This document shows, piece by piece, positions 1-12,800 of a stretch of 64,000 bases of DNA. The position numbers and the translations under genes were made by a program. Origin of the DNA: Moringa oleifera. Its lineage: Eukaryota > Streptophyta > Magnoliopsida > Brassicales > Moringaceae. The stretch spans positions 1,900,501-1,964,500 of the forward strand of contig JAJFZO010000583.1 of the NCBI GenBank assembly GCA_021397835.1, given 5' to 3'. The notes beneath the pieces are model-generated. The model saw only the letters and a program-made list of their open reading frames with translations, was not told the origin of the DNA and made no database searches. Each line of letters starts with the position of its first letter. Positions within the stretch are counted from its first letter, which is position 1.

Positions 1-2423
1 TGAGTGCCTTCAATATCACTTCTAACTCGCTCACGGATTCCAACCAGCTGAGCTTTGGCCTCCATTACAGCACCTGATATCAAAAGAATCGAAACAAAAT
101 GTTATATTAAGTGATAGGTCAATATAAACCAAATTTTAAGCATGGAAAAATTTTCAGAACTCTGATTGGGACATCTATTATTCCCAATAATAACTTACCC
201 ATATACTTGTTATTTTCTACTTTACTTTAGATTTCCCTAGCATGAATCTTCTCAACTAGTCGCCTTTGAGATATCTTATCCAGTTCTAAGACTCACATGA
301 ATGAAAAAAATTTTAAATATCCTTGAAGAGAAATCAAATATGATCCACAAAAAAATAAAAATAAAAATAAAAAATGAAAACCTTGCAAATGAAACTTTTT
401 CATTATAATGCTTACCAAGATGGGTACCAATTACATGATAGTGAATTATTCGCACATAAAGGAAAGTTCTTAACACTATTGCATTGCAATCCAGCACTAC
501 ATTAAAGAAATCATAAATATCAGGAAAAAGTCAAAATATTCCCATGATTCTCCTTTTGCTCATTCTATTGAATCCAACACTTACTTTTAAAGGTAACTTG
601 AGGTATTGCTTTGTCATAAGGGCTAACAAATCAAAAAAAAAAAAAAAATCACAATGAAGTCTAAAAAGCAGCACGAGTTACACCCTCTAAGCTTTGTTCA
701 GTTGGATTAGGGGATTACAATATAACCTCAAGCATGTGACAAGCACATATCAAGCATCTTCCTCAACTTTTATCCCCACAAATTTCCCTCCTCTCTTCAC
801 CAGTGTCATAAAAATCCTTATCTTTCCAGCATAACTGTGTAAACAACAACAAATTTGAGACAAATACTTCATTTGGGTTGATTGCATAAAGGTTTCCCCA
901 ATAACATGCTTTTCTAGCAACCTTAAAGTGACTTTAATAATATGTATGTTTCAACTTTTATCTTCTTTTTAATAAATAAAGATATTATTCACAAAAGCTC
1001 CAATGAGTTACCACCCAGGATCGACAAAAACTCAATAGTTCGATTACATCTTCCATATCTATACAAAAGACAACCTCCAACGAAAAGGATTAAGTTTGTG
1101 CGTGACCATCCATCCTTGACTACCAAAGCTCAATTTTTCCCATCATTGAAGGCTCTCTCATTCTGTTGCTTCCAAAGCAACCAGCAAATTAGCCAAAAAT
1201 GACTAAAGAAATTGTTCTTTGACCTCCTTAGGACTGAAGATGTATACATTCACCTAAAAATGCTATTGGCGAAGTAGCATGAGCATGAACAACAAAACTT
1301 TCTGGTGGTCCACATTTCTTGAATTCAGGTTTGCAATATATCAACTGCTCTAGATATACTTATCCTCCCGCAAGGTCCTATTCTCTTTCTACAACTCATA
1401 CAAACTCAAATCGATATGAAGATTAGCTAAAATGAGATCCAGCATAGTAACTAATAGAATTAGGCACTATAAGAACATAACAAGCTATGTTTCCAAGGTT
1501 TGCAATTAAAAAGAAGTTGCAAAAGTGGATATATATCTAAACAGCAGCCAGAAAAAGTGAGCAAAAAGTGTGACTGAAAGAGTTACCGCAGCAAATAGTA
1601 TGGAGACATGAAAATGCATAAATAAGACTCCTAAATCTATACAGCGAATACACCAGCTGGCCAAGCAGCCTAGCAGGTAAGCCTTATTTGGGGTGCCATA
1701 CCAAGGACTCCACCAGCATGCATTTCAAACAATTTGAGAATGAGCTGATCATGAAATACAAACTAACCTTGATAGTTAACATGAAATAATGATTTACTAC
1801 CTGCAGGTACATCTTTTTTCTCTTTCCGGCCACCATGCCTCCCGTGCTGATGCTCTGCATCTCTGGCCTGTTGTTCAATCTCCACACAGTTGTTTAGAAA
1901 CTTCGGTGGTCCAGAAATCTCCAAAAACCACAAGAGAATGAAAGAGCAAGCAGTAGAATCAGATCATCTGACTAGAAACCTCACTTAGCAACACAAAAAA
2001 CTTATGGAAAGAACAGGAAATCAAAGACTTGGATGCCTACTATCTATTCTATTCGATGCCTTCATGGCTCGAATTAAAACATTTAAAAAAAAAAAAGAAA
2101 GAAAAAACATCCCCGTTAACCAGTTGGTACAATTGAGCAAAATTACGATTTTCGCCTGAGAAAATTGGACAATTAGGGGATACTAAGTACAAAGATACCT
2201 GAGAGAAAACGTCGAAAGCGGAGGGAAGGCCGGAAGACGAATTACAGGACCCATTATAAAGGCCAAACGCAGACGAATTGTAGCTGGCGGTGACGGCGGC
2301 GGCGGCGGCGGCGGCGGCGGCACATAGTTGCTCTTCCTCGTCGTCTGAATATTCATCGGCTACTGCTGCCGATGCTTCTTCTTCTTCTGCGGAAGAATAG
2401 CCCTGGAGGAGTGAGAGGCTCAT
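1..2423 (-). CDS. Conserved plant protein of unknown function, N-terminal part (3 exons, runs off the left edge)
   Basis: Coding exons on the minus strand are 2199-2423, 1801-1918 and 1-73 (incomplete). All junctions are GT-AG and the phases fit: exon 1 ends on a whole codon after FSQ, and exon 2 leaves one base that completes a Gly codon in exon 3. The start is the ATG opening MSLSLLQGYSS. An acidic stretch (EEEE, DDEEE) and a run of nine alanines encoded by a GCC/GCG repeat follow. Exon 2 reads ISGPPKFLNN and ends in a His/Arg/Lys-rich stretch; exon 3 reads AVMEAKAQLVGIRERVRSD. The pattern (acidic N-terminus, SGPPxFLN motif, basic linker, AKAQLxGIRERVRSD helix) fits a conserved plant family I remember only as uncharacterised. 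No enzymatic motif is visible, and the C-terminus lies outside the window. Introns are 280 and 1,727 bp. The exon model is fairly sure; function is unknown. Confidence 0.75.
2292..2322. repeat. CGG/GCC trinucleotide microsatellite encoding Ala9
   Basis: A near-perfect CGG run on the plus strand lies inside exon 1 of the minus-strand gene and is read as nine consecutive alanines between the acidic N-terminus and VTASYNSS. It is GC-only DNA in a very AT-rich setting. Length variation between individuals is likely and would stay in frame. Confidence 0.9.
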
Positions 2424-5400
2424 GTTGTGCTCGTCTTGTCCCTTCCAAATGCTTGACTTTTGAGGGTCTCTCCAGTTGGTGAGATCAGATCAGATGGTAA
2501 AATTCCCTAAACTAGAATTATTGGATTGAAATTAGATACCAGAAAGATTAATTAATTGTGAGTAACGGCTCGGATGGACTTTAAAAAATTCTCTTAAAAA
2601 ATATTGAAAACAATAATTTATAATTTTAACCTTTCCGTTGTTGTTGTGTTAATACCATTTTATCTATATGAGCACAGCAAAAATAATATTTTTTTATTTC
2701 CTTTGATATCATTGTATCCCTAGCATCGTAGGATACATTAGTACTGGTACCCTTAATTCCCCTTTCCTTTTTTGGCTCTCTTCCCCAGTAATAAGTTTCT
2801 TTCTTCTTCGCTCTTGGTCATATGAGAAAGTTTATGTTATTTTTTTTTTTTATTTCCTCTCTAATGAACTTTGTCACATTTCTCCTTTCCTTTTTTTTAA
2901 AAGCAACAATTGAAATCTATTTTTTTCCATAAATATTTAATATTTTTAATGGATTGAAACACAAAATATAATAATTTGAAAAATTACTTTCGTGTATTGG
3001 CATTTGATCTTTGAAGAACTCCACGATTTTAATTGATAAAAAAAGTGGGCTGAATTTTGTTATTTTTTGCATTATTTTGGTCGCGTTATTTGTATATTAT
3101 ATGGTATGGGTATATGAATTTTATCAAAGAACACGTACCCAAAGAATGGTTTCTTATATGACATGGTGGCAGCATGATTTATTAACCCAAATCTAGCTTT
3201 GATAGTCACTGAAAACCAATGCCCTTAAAAAAAAAAAATTGGTTTGTTTTTTCATATTTTTTATGTGATGTTCATGCTTTCACTAAACTCAATTTGAAAA
3301 AGTAATTTTTAGAAAATTTTAGTGCAATTTGATGTTTTAGAGTTAATTATGAAAACATTACGTGGATTTATGTTAATTTGGATTGTGCACATATTTAGTA
3401 AGAGTAACTTACCACACAATGGCACTGTATTATTGATTATAATAGTAATTTTACATGAATAAGTGTAGATTAAAATATTTGTATTATATGTCAAAATTAA
3501 CTTTAATTTTGTGTATATATATCAAAATTGTCAATAACTATGATTTGCTATAGCGTGGGATCGTAAGAATGAGATAAATATTGATAATAATTTTATAAAA
3601 ATTATAATTACTTATTGTCGTATCATAGTGTACTAACTGTTTTTACAATGCTAAGCATTATAACGTAAATATAACGAGCATCTTGATCATAATATTGGAT
3701 GATTAATAAGATTCATACAATGATATTTTTCGACAACTAATAGATTAACAAAGATTTGAATTGTTGATATATGTCAGTGATACTATCCAAAATAGAGGAA
3801 CGGTGATTTGTGGGGTCACTTGCTTGGATGATTTTCTAATTATGACATTGTGTTGGATGCCTTAATTAAAATTGGTGGGCACAATCTATTGGTAATATCA
3901 AATATATGACCAAACTCATTGATAAATGGATAATGCACCACTTATAAAATTTATATTAATTGCATGCAACCTAATAGTGATTAATGGTACTGTCAAAACA
4001 ATTTATTGTAATGTTATAATGACTTGACCCACAAATAGTGATTTATTATTACATAATTATTAGATTAAGTATATTATCAAATTCATTTGGAAAGTTCATC
4101 AAATCCTTTTAAAACTTAAAATCATGATAATCTTAAATCATTATATAAAATAAACATTAAAGCAACCAAAAAAAAAAAGCTTTGCAATAAGACGTGCAAA
4201 ATTTAGTTTCAAAACAAATTTTTGTAGATAGTAAGCAATCTTGTCTGTATTTGATTTCAATATTAAATTTATTAAAGGAGAAAAGAATTTACCCTAAATT
4301 CCCTAATTAGAGAGTTCTTATAAAAGAAAATAGAAAAAGGTGACGGGCACTCCTATCAAGCTTTCATCTTCATCTTCGAATGCATCCCCCTAGAACTCTG
4401 GAATCTTATGCATTAAAGATTCAAGAATTCAATTCATCCAATTTTCAAAATTAAAAAAAAATGTAATAAAAGGTATTTATTAGGACTTTGCCCCCTTATG
4501 ATCAACTTAAGCAATAACTTTAACCACATATTTAAACTCAACTAAACCAAGTATGCCTCACTTATTATACTATACTCCTATGTCCTTGCCAACACAACAA
4601 GACCAATAATATTAACCCCTCTAACACTAACTCTCAAACAAAAATCATCCTCATCTAAACAATAATCTTAATATGTACGCAAAATTTATTTTATGACTTT
4701 TTTTTTTCATACTAATATACTAGCAAAAATTAAAATAGATAATATTAATTTCTTATTTCATTCTTTTCAAGAAAAAAATTTCCTACTTAGGTTGCATTAT
4801 ACTAATACTGATACTTTAAAAACTCAACAATTCTATGAATTTATTTTGATATATATAAAATTTGCTTATATTACTCACACTGCTAATGAAAATGACCCTT
4901 CAAAAAAATAGTATATTCAAAATGCAAAATTAAGAAAGCAGCAATGAAATCAAAATTTATTTACTGTAAAATATTTTTCGTAAAAATTTATATCAAAAAA
5001 TATATAATTATCAAGATAATAAAAATAATTGGTACAATACATTTTTAACCAGAGATTCTAATCACTCTTGATTTTTTTTATTTTAATTAGAATTATATAA
5101 AAAATTTCTCAAAATGATTTTTGAAATGATGATTTTACATGGGAAGCTCTTCCATGATAATTCTCCCAAAAGTTTTAGAAGAATTTGATGAATTTTCAAA
5201 TGAATATTATAATCTAAAATCATTATATTAAAGTATATAGTCTAGAAAGAATGAAAGATTTTATCTTAAATCATTATATAAAACCATGTTGACATAAACC
5301 CTTACATCGTCATATACATGTTTTTTTTTTTCTTTCTCTTGTTTAAAAGAAAAAGATATATTAAGAGTTTATCAACTCATTGTATATGATTGAATAAAAT

Positions 5401-6874
5401 ATTATCATTTATTCCATGAATATAAATTTATTACTTCTATTGATTCAATTATTTTTCAAAAACATACTAGTGTCATCGAAAACCTTAACATTTTATTTTA
5501 TTTTTTCAATGTAGTATGATGCTATATATTATTTGAAAGTAAACATAAAAAATTTAATTATACTTATTTTTTATTTTACATTTTAAAATATCAATTTGAT
5601 CTAATGATTCAATTTAAATTTTGTCGTTAGTTTTTATTAAATAGACTATTTAAATTAAAATTATGTATAATTAATTTTATCTTAAAATTTTTTTAATTTA
5701 ATTCAATTTAAATAATATCATTTTTTTAAAATATATTATTTAAATTAAAAATATTGTTCAATAAATTTTAATTTAAAATTTTTGAAATTGATAATATATA
5801 TATATATATATATAGACTATCATCACAAAATTTTAAAATTTTTTAAAGTTAAAAATATTTGCATTATCACAAATTTAAACCCTTAATTATAAAATTGACG
5901 TAATAAATACATTAGAAGTGTTCATTGAAAACAAATTTAATTTTTTATTTTGTATTTATGGTCTTTAAAAAGATATCAAAATTTGATATTATGATGTACA
6001 TTCTTTATATTTTTATCTTTTTCTTTGAGAAATTTATGGAAATTATGTATAGCTCAACACTCAATAGGTTTCATGAATACTTTCAAAGGGTTGTTTAAGC
6101 ATCGAGACAAAATGAAAGTGTCAGTCTTTTTATCCTCAATTTTGGTTTGATTAATTAAATACAAATCAATTCATTTCATTTCATAAATGTTAGTGTCCCC
6201 AAGGAGCTGAGAACTTATAGGATTACCCTATTAGGGTAAATATTCTTTGACAAAGATTACACAAAATATATTATTTTACTTGTTTTAAATACGACTGCAA
6301 TAGCAACAAAAAGACGAGAACCGCAACCAGATTATGATTAAAAAAACCAATAAAATATGTGGATAGGAATGATTATGCTTCTAAGCTATTATGATTTAGT
6401 AAAGAGCTTAAGCTACGAACAACAACTGGAGACTAAAAGAAACCCAAAGATGCTGGCCAACCTGCAGAAAATGAACAAAATAACTTCCTTGAAGATTAAT
6501 AAGGATCAAATCAGAAAGTAATATTCATATTGGGGAGCAAACGGTGACGCGCAAATGGACCAAATCCGAGTCCAGAGTCCAGTCAGCTTAAACAATCATG
6601 TAACGTGAAACGCCAAAGTGTTTATCATCATTGATGTAGCTGATACACTGAGAAAAATAAATGTAATCTCTGGAAAATATGAATATAAGAGCAGATAAAT
6701 CAGTTATTTCATGTGTTACATGTATCAACATGGATTGAGAAAAGAGATCCAAAAATGTTAAGGGAAACAAACCTGGCATCTAAGTCAGGGCAGGTACACT
6801 ATAATACATGACCATTTGCAGTGATTCAAAAATAGATACGTTATACACACTATCACATTGATGCCAGTTCAGAG
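2424..6874. other. AT-rich intergenic DNA between the unknown gene and the 3' end of LNK1
   Basis: This holds the upstream region of the left-hand gene and the downstream flank of LNK1, both on the minus strand. Many A/T homopolymers and a short (TA)n run near 5797-5813 are present. Short open frames (for example 3011-3196) have no recognisable motif and composition like the surrounding DNA. The LNK1 3' UTR probably occupies roughly 6600-6874. I see no further gene. Confidence 0.6.
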
Positions 6875-9800
6875 TCATTTTTCATCACTCGTTAGCATCT
6901 TTTTATCTCCGGCAGCACCCAGTTGTTCCTTTTTCTCAGACATCACAGTTGGACTAAAAGCAGACCCATGAATCTGCAAAGTGTAAGCCACAGAACATAA
7001 AGCAACAAGTTGCCATGACAATCTAGACTGTGAGTTCAAAAGCTTACCATGGCATGAGATTTATAAGAAACACTCTCATTCACAGGCATTGCAGATGCAT
7101 CTGAGGGCCTGTGAAACAGCAAGTGTGCTATAGACCGATCTATGGGGTTCGTACCAGTTTCCATGTCCAAAAATCCAGGGCACCTGAGCGAAGCCAAATA
7201 TTAATATCAGAAAAAGATCCTGGAAGTTGATGTTCTGTTGAGCATTAAGTGACTACAAGAACTATTACAGAGAAAATACGACGAATGCTTCCTCTGTCAC
7301 AAACAGCCATCGAGGATTAGAGCTCTAAGAAGCATCATAATATTTGTTACGGGCAACAGGTTCTATTATATCCGTACATTTATAGCTTCAAACTTGTTAA
7401 TTAATTGTAATACAGAGCAAGGCACTGAAATGGAAACAAATTACTGCATGCACCAAGTGTCTCATATACTCATGCTCCTCATTTTAGGATTAATTAAATA
7501 AAAAATCTGCATTTTACTAACAATCTCAAATCGAAACCTTAAAAAAAAAAATTACAATGTATATAAGATTTACATTTCAGTTAGATTCTAAATGTAGAAC
7601 TTTCATTTATAATTTTTATTAATATTAACAGTATTGCGCACACATGATATGCATGCAACTTTTACTTGTGCCGTTACCAGAATACTCCCTTAGAATACTA
7701 CCCCTTAAAATACTGTTAAAACAAATAAAATGTTATTTATTCTCATTCTCTTGAAATATTCTTGCTAAATTTGATGTAAAAAGATAATATTTTGTTTATT
7801 TTCATAGTGTTTTAAAAGGATATTAAGGTAATTGCATTAAGTAAAAGTCAAATGTACGTTATGAGTGTGTACACAAAACCATTAATGTTAATAAAAATTA
7901 TAAATAAAAGTCTCATATTGAAAATCTAATAAAAACATAATTTTCAAATAGATGCAATTTTTTTTTTTTTTTTTGCAGGATAGGAGACCATGAGCAAAAT
8001 GCATGTCCTCTTATGTAATTAACCCCTTATTTTATACAATATAATCATAAGCTTTCTTTTATATCTATCTTGTAAGAAGCTTCCTTAGCTCTTTTTTTAA
8101 AATGAATCAAAAACCTTATTGGCTATTAATAAACTGACAGAATTCTGTTAAAATTCCATAAAAATGTTTTCTGCTGCCTCCACCTCATACTCTCTATCAC
8201 TCTTCTCAATCTAGAAACCAAAATGTCTGAGCGTCACTTTGCGAATGCAGCCCACAAGAATAATAGGCCCAAAGTTCCTCACATTTGAAGCACTCATCTT
8301 TTCCAGAATCAGCACTATAAAGGTTGAAATTGAACTGCTGACAAGCTTCCCTGTAAAAGGAAGCTCTTGACTATTATCCATTTTTAGAGCACCTAAGTTA
8401 TCTGTACAAAAGAAAGTGAAGCCGTTAGCTGCTGTTACTTTTCCCATATGGCACACTCCTAGGGCTGCCCAAACTTCTTCCTGAACATAAGTTTTCTCAG
8501 CCCATGCCTTGATTTGGCCACAATGTCTTTGACACCATCCGCTTCACTTTGGATCTCCATACATGCGAACCACTATACAGCCCACTTTAAAAAGTAGCCA
8601 CTGCCTCCATCCCCAAGACTGCTCATATTATACTCCATACACCTCCAACTTGCTAATATAGTTCTGCTTCTGATTCATGTTAATCTTATGTACCTAACTT
8701 CCTCCTTCAACCATGATGCCTGTGACTTATACCTCTATGAAGTTCCCTCCAAGGGAGATACAACCATCCTCCTTCCCGTTTGTCTAATATATCAATCTCC
8801 CCACCATCATATCTACTCTCTTACTAACATCCCAGAAGCTTTCCTTGTTCCATCTTCACTATTTTTGAATCTTCAATTTTTTAGCCACTGCAGAGCTTGC
8901 AAACCCCTCAAAGCTCATTCTCTCCAAACAATCTTTCAGTTACTTTTTAAACCTATTAGCAGTTTGCATATTTTTCAGATAAAAATGGGGTAAGCTCCCA
9001 TTGAATTCCACCAACCTCAAGCAGCACCAGACAATGATCTTGAGGTACTCTCAATAAGTTTCTGAGTAACTACATGGAAAGCCTGCTCTCAAGAAAGTGC
9101 TCAATGCGTGAGAAGGTTATGCACTTACATAGGCTTGACCATGTGAAACTTCTTCCAATGAAAGGATGGTTGGTAAGACCAAGTGCATTATAGAAGTCTC
9201 TAGATGGATATAGAGCAAACTCACAAGACTTTTCGCACTAGTGAAGAACAGCATTGAAATCTCCGCCTACAACCAAGAATAATGCATCCTCCACTCACAT
9301 CAAAAGAGTTCATTTCTCAAATCTTCCTTCTGGTGTGTCCTTCCATACATATCAGTAAAGAGCTCCCAATTCCTCCATCCCCACCTAACAAACAATACAC
9401 TTGTATTTCCCTTACTAGCAAGTCAATCATCTCTAATTCCTTTCATTGCATATCGCTATTATACCACCTTATGGCCCTACAATCTGAACTATGTGCCAAA
9501 TACATTCCTTGATCCACATGAACAAGGTGCCAAATACATTCCTTGATCCACATACTATATCTACAACTAATTAATTGATCAAGACATTTTAGTCTCTTAC
9601 AAGCAAACTGTCTTTTGTCATTCAATTAAGAAGCGATGATTGACCCAGCTAATGTTGAGCATTACTCCATTTGATGTCTCCTTGTATACTGCTCTCCTGC
9701 ATAGCTGGCACTACAACCAATTTCTCTCAGTTAATTCTGCCACCCTACCTCCCTTTCTTGAACTGTGCCAGGCTCTATATACAAAACCATATGTAACTCA

Positions 9801-12800
9801 TTCTCCTCACTCCTCCTGCTGATGTCCTGATAGTTAGGCCTAACCAGTGACCTTCTTACTCCTCCTTCCACTATACCCTGATCTCCCTGTTGACTATAGG
9901 ACCTCCCCTTGTTGGTCCTAGCTAATGCAGCATATCAATCTGCATAACTCACATCCACTTGTTCCTGAAATTTCCTCAGGAATGTCCATAATTTCCTAAT
10001 TCCACTAGATTATTTTTTCTCCTTCCTCACATCCCACTGAACAATGTCACCATTGCAAAGCCCCTGCCATCATTAGTCACTAAGGCCTTAATGGCCTCCT
10101 TGCCTCAAGTTCAGTCATTAACTCCCCTCTTTTCACATTGGCACAGCTGTCTATTTGCATTTGTTTGTTATGCAAGTCACAGCTACCATCCCAATTCACA
10201 AGGGAAGATATGGAGTGGCTTGACAACCAGTTAACCACTTCCAGCTCCATCCATGATGCCAGCTTTGCACAATACTTCATGCCTTGCCATCTGTTCCTCT
10301 GCCAGTGGTAGCTGCTTTGACAAATATGCTGGCTCCTAAACCCCTACTATGGCAAGCAAATAGATCTCTCCTGACATAATCTTCCAATCGGCTGTCAGTT
10401 GGTGCCTAGTCCAACTCACTAAGGGCCAGGCCAAGTACTTATTGTTGCTAACCCACTTGCAATCCTCAAACTCCATGAACTTGTGAAGAATTTTGGCTTC
10501 CAGATTAGAACTATCCTGCCAAGCCCACTTCTATCTCTCCTGTGCATCAACCTCTCCTCCTTGCTGCCTCTGTAATACTCCAAAAACATAATTGTGTGAG
10601 GCCCCTTACCGACCAACAATCTACTTGATTGCTGGAATCCTCCAAATCCTTCATCTACCTGCTCATTTGGGACAACATTTAGGAAAATAATTAATTTTGC
10701 TTCACCTGGATCTCGCAACATCTCTGTCATCCAGCACTTTTGCCCACTCATTCCAGATAACCAAGTTGAACTCTCCTTTGGCTTGACCCACTCATTTCCA
10801 TCTATGCCAATGGCTTCAGCATCCAGTTTTGAAACTACAATAGGTTGACCTTGCTCTCGCCTCCATCAACTCAAGGAGCCGAACTTAGTTGTGTAAGAAA
10901 ATAAGCAACAATTAGTTGTCCTTGCCTCTAGTTTTCTTTGTTCCATCATTATATCCCAAAACCATTTGAGTTCTTTAGAACTCATAAAGGTGAATTTTCT
11001 TTTTTCCAAATCTCTAAATCCAAGAAATATCTAAGATTTATCACCCCCACCTAAATCATATGATTCTCTCTCTACTACAAAAAATCTACTATCCTGCCAT
11101 ATGATTTGCTTTCCTTGCTCAATTTTTTCATAGTTCTAAGCTCTCTCCAAAGTTGATAGATACTACCAAATGAACATCCACTTTTCAAGATTTAGTGACG
11201 TTCAAAGTAGCATATAATAACAACAAATTTGTGCAATTTTTCCAAACCAAATTTAGTTATATCATTAAACTAGTTTTTCTCCAAAATCTTTGCATCTGTG
11301 ATGGTCACTATTAGTTGAACACCTAAATCTTATAGCCTGGTGGTGTCCATGTATGATACAACAATGAATACTTGTAGGATCCAACTTTAGCTTTAAGAGT
11401 CTGAAGCACCCCGTGACTATTCCTTGTATAATAGAAGTCCAAAGTACAAGACTTAACTCTGAGTGTTTAGAAATACCCTTAAAAAAAATTATAGGATATT
11501 CAAGGGAAGTTAATCAAAATTTCTTCTTGATAACCATATCAAAACAAAGATTTGTTTTTTTTTTTTTTTTTTTGGGGGGGGGGGGGGGGGAGGGACACAT
11601 CAAGACAAAGAATTTGAAAAGCCAAATGATAAACTTGAAAAGTCGAAGGAAGATCTAAAAGAAGATTCTAGCATTCAAGTTGGAGAGGGCATTATGTATC
11701 AAAAACTACAAAGTAATGGAATAAATATCGGATTATGATTAAAAAAAATGAAATATATATTAGAAAAACTCAAGGTGCAAGTGAACTTTTTAGTAAATCA
11801 CATTGATTCCATTCAAAATGAAGATGATCATAAACTTACTAAAGAAGAGGATGTCTTAAGCAAGGTTGAAGCTCAAATTTCACAGTAACAAGTGCTGAAT
11901 GCAAAACCAAATTTGACGGAAAAGAAATGTGCTAATTTACCATTTTGTTGATTATATTACTGATTTTAGAGTCCTTCAAATTGTATATATTTCGCTCCAT
12001 TTTCTTGTGTTCTTATAAAGCATATAAATCCAATAGGTCTCCAATCTTCTACATGTATGTTACATCTTGATTCTTCCATATCAATACTGCAGCCCAAGTT
12101 TTTCAAAGTGGATGAAAATATTAAAGAACCAAATAGGTTAAAATGGGATATTTCTATAATAAGAAATCATGAGAACATATATGCATTTCAATAACTTCTA
12201 TACTACTATAAAAACTAAGTAAAGTTTATTAACCTTCATGATGAAAAGTTACAAATCGAATCTTAATTTAACAATTTGATTTAAATTAAATCTTACCTCG
12301 AATTACAATGAAAAAATTAAAGATATTTTTATTGTTCAAATGCCTCAAAAATGACTTACATAAATTCTTTCCTCTATTTCTAGTCCATCCCTCAAATATG
12401 AACAATTTTCAATGCAAGATCTATTTTTTGTGAATTTTTTAAAATTTTGATAGTGTAAATTTAAAATACATATTTTTTCAATACTAACAAAATTCTGAAA
12501 CTTTTTGTGATAATAACCTGAATATTTTATTACATTTGTAAGAAAAATATCAAGTCAAAATTTTTTATATAATATTTTTCATTTAAATATTCTCATTTTT
12601 TGATTTTTTTGATAAAATTCAATTTAATCCAAATTGATGGATCAATGTTTGATTTATCACTTTTTAAATATAAATGTTTGATTGATAACATATGGTAAAT
12701 ATCACGATTATGAGACTTTTGCTCGAAACATGATACTTTGTTTTTGATGAAAAATAATAATAATTTATACACTACTAGGGATGTTTAGGAAATTCAAAAT

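Noticed and set aside
3011..3196. 61-codon plus-strand frame with a hydrophobic stretch
   Set aside because: No recognisable motif, no splice or promoter context, and the hydrophobic residues follow from T-rich sequence.
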